11,595 bases of DNA from Bacteroidota bacterium (lineage in GTDB: Bacteria > Bacteroidota > Bacteroidia > Bacteroidales > GCA-2748055). The DNA lies in NCBI GenBank assembly GCA_024244665.1, contig JAAEOI010000282.1, forward strand, positions 1 through 11,595. The letters are read 5' to 3'. This document shows positions 6,919 through 11,595 of the stretch, in pieces (position 1 is the first letter of the stretch; each line of letters opens with the position of its first letter). The notes under the pieces are model-generated. The model was not told the origin of the DNA. It did not search any database and saw nothing but the letters and a program-made list of their open reading frames with translations. Made by a program: the position numbers and the translations under genes.

Positions 6919-7542
6919 TTAGGGTATTAATGCAGCAATTTTCTTTAAGTCTTCCTCTGCAATGGGATTCTTCTGGTTCAGAAAATCATTGATCAAAGTT
7001 GTTTTAGCAGCAATCTCCAGCAACTCAATCCTGTCAAATGCCTCTAATATATTGGTGCCGGTCGAGAGTACACCATGGTTATCCATCAACATCACCCTGT
7101 ACTTTTTGGCCGCCTCGCCAACCTGATCGGCAAGGCTTTTTGTACCCATTGTGGCATAACCGACCCGGCCCGGCTCACGAAGCAGGGCGTACAACTCACT
7201 CAGCATATCAGTTGAGATGGCTTTATCAGTAGAGCTAAAGGCAGTTGCAGTCACAGGGTGTGCATGTATAATTGCTTTTACATCCGCGTTATTCTTATAA
7301 ATTGCCAGGTGCATATCCATCTCAATGGTGGGAGTCAAATCCGGTGTCAGATTCTCCCCATCCATGGTCATGATCACAATCTGTTTGGCCTTTAGCCGTC
7401 CCTTGTCCAATCCCGACGGGGTCATGAGCACATGATCGTCACACAACATACTGATATTGCCTCCTGAGATTGTGGTCAGGCCTCTTTCATAAAGACGGCG
7501 CATATAATCAGCTACTACTTTTTTCCCTTTTTTCATTTCCAT
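6919..7542 (-). CDS. Class II aldolase (L-fuculose/L-rhamnulose-phosphate aldolase type)
   Basis: A 207-residue cytoplasmic zinc aldolase of the class II aldolase/adducin family. The predicted reaction is cleavage of a 6-deoxyketose-1-phosphate to DHAP and L-lactaldehyde. Visible family features are SGGNIS (26-31) and TPSG (41-44) for phosphate binding, the catalytic-position Glu74 in PTIEMDMHL, zinc ligands His93 and His95 in HAHP, and a third ligand, His156, in DNHGVL. These positions match the Glu73, His92, His94 and His155 pattern known for Escherichia coli FucA within one residue. The length is close to FucA (about 215). I cannot separate fuculose-phosphate from other deoxysugar-phosphate substrates, so no symbol is given; the upstream GH106-like (rhamnosidase family) gene makes rhamnulose-1-phosphate a live alternative. 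The start at 7542 is followed by a second Met at residue 3 that would serve as well; no Shine-Dalgarno is evident. It sits 10 bases after the GH106-like gene and 11 bases before the DUF6807 gene. Confidence 0.88.
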   Translation of the reverse strand: MEMKKGKKVVADYMRRLYERGLTTISGGNISMLCDDHVLMTPSGLDKGRLKAKQIVIMTMDGENLTPDLTPTIEMDMHLAIYKNNADVKAIIHAHPVTATAFSSTDKAISTDMLSELYALLREPGRVGYATMGTKSLADQVGEAAKKYRVMLMDNHGVLSTGTNILEAFDRIELLEIAAKTTLINDFLNQKNPIAEEDLKKIAALIP

Positions 7543-7552
7543 TATTAGAGGT

Positions 7553-8580
7553 TTAATTAAGCACCTGAATAGTTACCTCTCCCATTAACCCGGAAGAGAT
7601 AAGTTGCTCTTCAGGAGTGATATGATCAACAAGCACCCAGGTTGTACGTTGTTCCTCCGGAAGCTCCCTGTCGCCTGTTATCCTGTTACGCCAGACATTG
7701 ACAACCTTTACTTCCAGCGAGTTCTCTCCATCCACAATGGCCCCGGAAACATTCAGGCGGTAGGGTGCCATCCATGTGGTCCCCACCTCTTTTCCATTGA
7801 GTGTAACAGTAGCCATCACTCCTACACGGCCAAGATCAATGAAAACATCCTGCGCTTCTGACTGCTCAAAACTGAATTTTGTATTATAATTTGCAGTTCC
7901 TGAGAAATATTTCAGGAGATCATTCTCACTTGTTATCCAGTCTGAAAGCTCTTTTGTGGTAAATCCCCCGGGGGCGGTTCCCCTGCTTTCAAAATTAATA
8001 TCCCATTCCGCATTAAGTGTCTGAACCACATTATATTCCGGCGAGTTCTCCCCATATCCCTCTTCAACACCATCATTGGTCAGATTGGTAAATACCACAA
8101 ACCAGCTTCGGTCAGCTTCCATGCTTAAAGGTATCACAGTTCTGCCATTTTCAACGCTATATTCATTGATCATGCGCATCTCTCCTGTTACAGCATCCCA
8201 TAACTGGGGCTTTAAACCCTCTACCCTGAATGACGGGCTGATATGAATCTCTTTGCCGCTCTGGTTGGTCATGAAATAGATATCCATCCCTTTCAGGCTG
8301 CGGTGCGTCCATAACACATCACCCTCAACTTCCACATCTTTTTTAATATCAAAATGATCAAGGGCATCCTGGAGGGGTAACCCTTCCACCACCGCTCCTT
8401 TTCCATAGGCTTTCACCTCTTCATCTCCAGCCCATAATTTTTCAGAAATCGCCTCCACCTGTTGATCACACTGTGGATAATTCTGAAGACTGGGCGAAGT
8501 TTTCGGAGCCTCTCCATAGATGATCCCGCCTTCAGAGACCAGTTGCTCAAGCCTGGAAATAGTCAAAATAGCTTTTTCCC
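7553..8580 (-). pseudogene. GH106-like fragment 3 of 3: C-terminal beta domains
   Basis: Homology in this frame begins with ISRLEQLVSEGGIIYGEAPKTSPSLQNYPQCD, then HRSLKGMDIYFMTNQSG and PQLWDAVTGEMR (beta-sandwich). It ends with a galactose-binding-like jelly roll (VFIDLGRVGVMATVTLNGKE, TWMAPYRLNVSG, SLEVKVVNVWRNRITGDREL) and closes at TAA 7555-7553. The open frame extends upstream to GTG/ATG-like codons near 8683, but that stretch (MCCMSTFTSP...) only mirrors fragment 2 in another frame. The segment joining it to fragment 2 is missing. Confidence 0.83.
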
Positions 8581-9858
8581 TGTTTAAACCATGTGTTGTG
8601 ACGGTTAAATTCAGTGCTGAACCAGGCGTTGCTTCCCGGAACTCTGTTATCATCGGGCTGGTGAATGTTGACATGCAGCACATGATGATTAATGCCCTCA
8701 GTCAGACTCCAGTCACCCCGCTTTTTCAACATGGCAGGATGACGAACATAGGTTCGGTATTTCGCTGTAAAACACTCTGCTGATGTAGTAAGCTTTCCGT
8801 AGATGTGGGCGGCTGAGGAAGCTGCTTTACACTCAATATCACCCAGCGTTCCTTCGTTCCAGTACTCTCCACCCACAAAATCCGATTGTCCGCCATACAT
8901 CAGAAACTCCGAAGGGTAACCCCAGTGCCCGTAGTTCTCCAACCACAATTTGAGACCGTTTTCATTGGCAATTTCACGCAAACCGCCGGTGTATTTGTAG
9001 GCTACATCGTCAGCCACAGCACGTCGAAGGTCCCATAAAAACCGATCCGATTCGGCAATGCTTCCTACGATACGGCCAGAAAATACAGGCAGGTATTTTT
9101 TGGGATTATATCCATATCGCTCCTCGAAGCTCTGTTCAAAACCATCGGTCCAGTTTTGAGATCCCATCTCGTAACTATCTGCAATCACATATTTAAAGGC
9201 ACTTTTACTCTCCTCAGGGATTCGTTTCAGAAACTCGCCAATGAACTGTTCAAAATGGAAGCGTATCAACTCCCGGTTAGCTTTATCCACTTCATACCCT
9301 CGCCCCTGTGGTGCAGAGGGGTGGTTTTCCGTACCCGTTGGCGTCATGCCAAAACGCATCACCGTCCATTCGCCTTCAGGGGCATCCCATACCAGCTGGC
9401 CTGATTCATCCATTTGAGCGGAGATATCCACTACGGCATCTGCAGCCATCACCACCTTTTTCTCCTCATATTCAGGTAAGGTTTTCCACGAATATGAATC
9501 AGGTTCCGGTTGGGGAGTGGGGTGCATTCTACCCAGGGTCTTGCCAAGGTAGTTTTCCAGGAGTGCCGTTTCAGATATCCTGATTTCAGAAAAACCGGAG
9601 CTTGCTTTCTCTTCAGAATCATCGGCTACAGATACCTGAACATCTTTACAAACCAGTCTAAACTGATCGCTATTTACAGGAGGAAATGAGATGGCCAGGG
9701 GTCCATACGGAATCGGCCCCACCTGCCCTCTGAAATCACGACGGTCAAAATCAAACTGCTTAACTGTCACAAATTTATCATCCACCATGGCCTGCAATTC
9801 GCAACTGGCTATCAAATTGTTTTTGCCGGGAAGCAGGGTAATACTTCGTGCAGTGATT
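8547..9858 (-). pseudogene. GH106-like fragment 2 of 3: central catalytic region
   Basis: Homology resumes in the second frame at about 9858 with TARSITLLPGKNN and CELQAM..DKFVTVKQFDF, a carbohydrate-binding-like strand region. It runs through VWDAPEGEWTVMRFGMTPTG to the core (YVIADSYEMGSQNWT, LKLWLENYGHWGYPSEF, FVGGEYWNEG, TEGINHHVLHVNIHQP, AWFSTEFNRHNTWF). The acidic residues in DSYEMG, WLENYGHWG and GGEYW are where this family places its active-site carboxylates (exact assignment not attempted). The frame has no natural start; the first start-like codon is TTG 9815. It closes at TGA right after SYFDYFQA (8547-8549). Confidence 0.85.
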
Positions 9859-10540
9859 GACTGATTTGAGCTATACTGAAGGTGTATTGCGTCTGTGAAA
9901 ACTCAACCCCGGTTTCCGGGTTTCCGTCAAGCAAAGCCTCTGCATGGCTCATATCAGGCTTTACAGCAATAGTTGAATTTGAATTGTTTAAGTAGATCTC
10001 CTCCCGTCTATCTTTTGGAAATGCCAGTACATACAGATCCTGGAACTCGGCTTCAGGCTGAAGCAGCTCTATCTCCACCTTTTTTCCACCCTCAACAACT
10101 GCCTCTGAATAGACCAGGTGACGCATGGCTTTCTCACTGGAAATCCATGGTCCGCCAGACATACTCCATCCCGGACAGTTAAAGGAACCAATATCCACAC
10201 CAATACGTTTCCCTTCGTTTACTGCATGCACCATGTGGTCCCACCAATCTTCACTCAACATGGGTACCTTCCCGTCTTTCAAAGCAGGATTAATGTTTCC
10301 AATAAAAGCAGCACCGATGCCTGCCTCTTTCATAGCTTCCAGGTCTTTGGTAATTCCCTCTTTCGATATGTCGTCACCAATCCAGTACCAGTAGCACCAC
10401 AGCGTGTTGCTATCTGTGGGAGTAATAAAACCTGTCTGAATCTTATCAAAATCAGCGCTTGAAATCTCTTCCGGCCTGGTGCATTGTACAATTACCAATG
10501 CTGCCAGTAACAGCCATGCTGTAAGCTTTATCATAATCAT
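9812..10540 (-). pseudogene. GH106-like fragment 1 of 3: signal peptide and N-terminal part of catalytic domain
   Basis: The 242-codon frame starts MIMIKLTAWLLLAALVIVQC, a signal peptide that may be a lipoprotein signal with Cys20, although Gln before the Cys is unusual in a lipobox. The family-typical N-terminus follows: LWCYWYWIGDDISKEGITKDLEAMKEAGIGAAFIGN, then DWWDHMVHAVNEGKRIGVDIGSFNCPGWSMSGGPWI. The last genuine residues are about ...TFSIAQISQ; the closing SLHEVLPCFPAKTI is out-of-frame text ending at TGA 9814-9812. Confidence 0.85.
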
Positions 10541-10580
10541 TTAATCAGCTAATCATTTCTTTATTCACCAGGGAACGCGA

Positions 10581-11595
10581 CTATTCGTCTCCCAAAAACA
10601 CCCTTTGGATAGCCTCCAGATATCCATAACCATGCATGGTGCAGGGCATCAGGTAGCTGGTCTCGGTCCACTCGTTCCAGCTGTTGACTGTGATTAATGG
10701 GACCTGTCCGGGATGCTTGTCCACAAAATCTTTCGCCCTCCGCAATGCGGCTTCAAAGTTTTCCGGGTTGCTGTTTTTTGTAATGCCACCAACGTGGTTA
10801 TACGACCTCGGACTGGCATCCCAACCCACAGATACCTGGGGGTAATATTTGGCTTCATAGTTATCGGAGACCCAGTTCCAAATCGTAACGGCATCCTCAA
10901 GCACCTCCTTATAATCCCGGTCAATCCCGGTCATATGGGCATACACATAATGGGTAAGTGAATTGATTCCCAATTGCTTAACAATATCTTTCTCAACGCC
11001 ATAATTAACCTCCTCCTTGATGATATCCCTTTGTCCGTCCAATCTCAAAGAATATTGAAGTTCCAGACCCTTGTAGCCAGCCTTTTTCACCTCTTTCCTG
11101 AACCATTTCAGGGCGTCAATGGTTTGGTCTACACCACCCAAGCCCCCGATCAGATCATTTAAGGAGTAGATCATAAATACCGGTTTCTCATCGATGGTAT
11201 AATAATTCGGTTGAGAGAAGTACTTTTCAATAAACCTATGGCAAATGATCTCAAATTCGTCCCTGTCAACTTCAGCGTTCCAGATATATTGTGATGGTTT
11301 TTCTCCCCTGGAAAATACAGAATCTGCACCGCGTTTGTCCCAGCCACGACCCACATCATGGTTGGCCCACATCAGGTAGAACTTCATCTTATCCTTGTTA
11401 TTTGCCTTCAGAAAACCATCGTTCAAATGCCCTTCCAGAAAGGGCATGCCATCGTACCAGTACCAGTCGAAGATAAAGACATTGACACCATGGTCGGTGG
11501 CCGCCTTTATCTCCATGGCAGCCACATAGGGATCCGCTTCGTTGACGTATCCCCAGAGGGGAAAGCGCGGTTGCTCATGTCCCTCGAACTTGGGT
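10581..11595 (-). CDS. WbsX/GH99-like domain protein (5' truncated by window)
   Basis: The frame is open from the right edge of the window through to TAG 10583-10581, giving about 338 visible residues; the true start is outside. The beginning (KFEGHEQPRFPLWGYVNEADPYVAAMEIKAATDHG...) and FIFDWYWYDG, LMWANHD, PQVSVGWDASPR and NSWNEWTETSYL are the hallmark blocks of the WbsX/GH99-like family (barrel proteins related to endo-alpha-mannosidases), found in Bacteroidota glycan loci. The family was first named as a glycosyltransferase from O-antigen clusters, but the fold is that of a glycoside hydrolase, and the substrate is unknown. Glu in NEWTE is the most conserved acidic residue in the visible part. 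The signal peptide, if any, is not visible. The stop lies 40 bases before the GH106-like start, suggesting the same transcript. Confidence 0.88.
   Translation of the reverse strand, partial: PKFEGHEQPRFPLWGYVNEADPYVAAMEIKAATDHGVNVFIFDWYWYDGMPFLEGHLNDGFLKANNKDKMKFYLMWANHDVGRGWDKRGADSVFSRGEKPSQYIWNAEVDRDEFEIICHRFIEKYFSQPNYYTIDEKPVFMIYSLNDLIGGLGGVDQTIDALKWFRKEVKKAGYKGLELQYSLRLDGQRDIIKEEVNYGVEKDIVKQLGINSLTHYVYAHMTGIDRDYKEVLEDAVTIWNWVSDNYEAKYYPQVSVGWDASPRSYNHVGGITKNSNPENFEAALRRAKDFVDKHPGQVPLITVNSWNEWTETSYLMPCTMHGYGYLEAIQRVFLGDE

Larger units (their letters stand above)
7553..10540 (-). pseudogene. GH106-like glycoside hydrolase gene, broken into three frame blocks
   Basis: Taken together, the three open frames at 10540-9812, about 9858-8547 and about 8580-7553 line up end to end as one GH106-like protein, an exo-acting family that includes alpha-L-rhamnosidases. 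The 2,988 bases would encode about 995 residues, somewhat short for a family whose members are usually around 1,100. A one-base-type frameshift lies near 9856 and a frame-changing deletion near 8563. The second break drops roughly 100 residues between the end of the catalytic barrel (TWFKQGKSYFDYFQ) and the following beta-rich domain (RLEQLVSEGG). The estimate of missing length is from memory of family architecture, not an alignment. The gene follows the GH99-like gene by 40 bases and precedes the aldolase gene by 10. It cannot give a full-length product as read. Confidence 0.85.

Noticed and set aside
8547..8683. The start of fragment 3 at 8683 (MCCMSTFTSP...) as a true N-terminus.
   Set aside because: These bases encode well-conserved GH106 sequence (LHVNIHQP to TWFKQG) in the other frame; family similarity in this frame begins only at about 8570.
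7553..10540. The three GH106-like frames as separate genes or a programmed frameshift.
   Set aside because: Fragments 2 and 3 lack natural starts, the blocks follow one protein family in order, and a segment is missing at the second break, which programmed frameshifting cannot explain.
1..11595. CRISPR arrays, tRNA/rRNA genes, insertion sequences, integrases, att-like repeats.
   Set aside because: No regular repeat-spacer pattern, transposase or recombinase motif, terminal inverted repeats or tRNA-like cloverleaf were seen on reading; not computed exhaustively.

Overview
The window looks like a piece of a Bacteroidota chromosome, most likely a polysaccharide-degrading member (Bacteroidales/Marinilabiliales-like; the rank is inference). 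The reasons are a C25 (gingipain-family) peptidase ending in a type IX secretion (T9SS) sorting domain, a lipoprotein with an acidic tail after the lipid-anchor Cys, a TAnnTTTG-type promoter, and a dense set of sulfatase, esterase and glycoside hydrolase genes of the kind found in polysaccharide utilization loci (PULs).

Left half, plus strand (1-4935). The window opens inside the C-terminal end of a sulfatase. A gap with two mutually exclusive hairpins and a T7 run follows. Next comes a small predicted lipoprotein (450-1118) whose stop codon overlaps the ATG of a 775-residue C25 peptidase (1118-3445), so the two are probably translated together. After a GC-rich hairpin, a separately promoted AAA_14/DUF4143 ATPase (3625-4935) is visibly more A+T-rich than its neighbours.

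Right half, minus strand (11595 down to 4949). This is a tightly spaced, operon-like run converging on the ATPase gene. In transcription order it holds a WbsX/GH99-like protein (5' end outside the window), a GH106-like glycoside hydrolase, a class II (fuculose/rhamnulose-phosphate type) aldolase, a DUF6807 ('PmoA-like') protein, and a sialate O-acetylesterase-like gene fused to a scrap of sulfatase. The setting suggests breakdown of a sulfated, acetylated deoxyhexose-rich glycan. GH106 enzymes release L-rhamnose, and the aldolase type splits a deoxyketose-1-phosphate to DHAP and L-lactaldehyde.

The most notable observation is selective decay of this operon. The GH106-like gene is split into three reading-frame blocks by a small frameshift near 9856 and a frame-changing deletion near 8563. 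The esterase gene has lost both halves of its catalytic apparatus (the GQSN serine block and the D..H block) through internal deletions, carries a frameshift at a run of eight G, and runs into a sulfatase fragment. The aldolase, the DUF6807 gene and the visible GH99-like gene remain open with key residues in place. No tRNA, rRNA, CRISPR array, transposase or integrase was seen.
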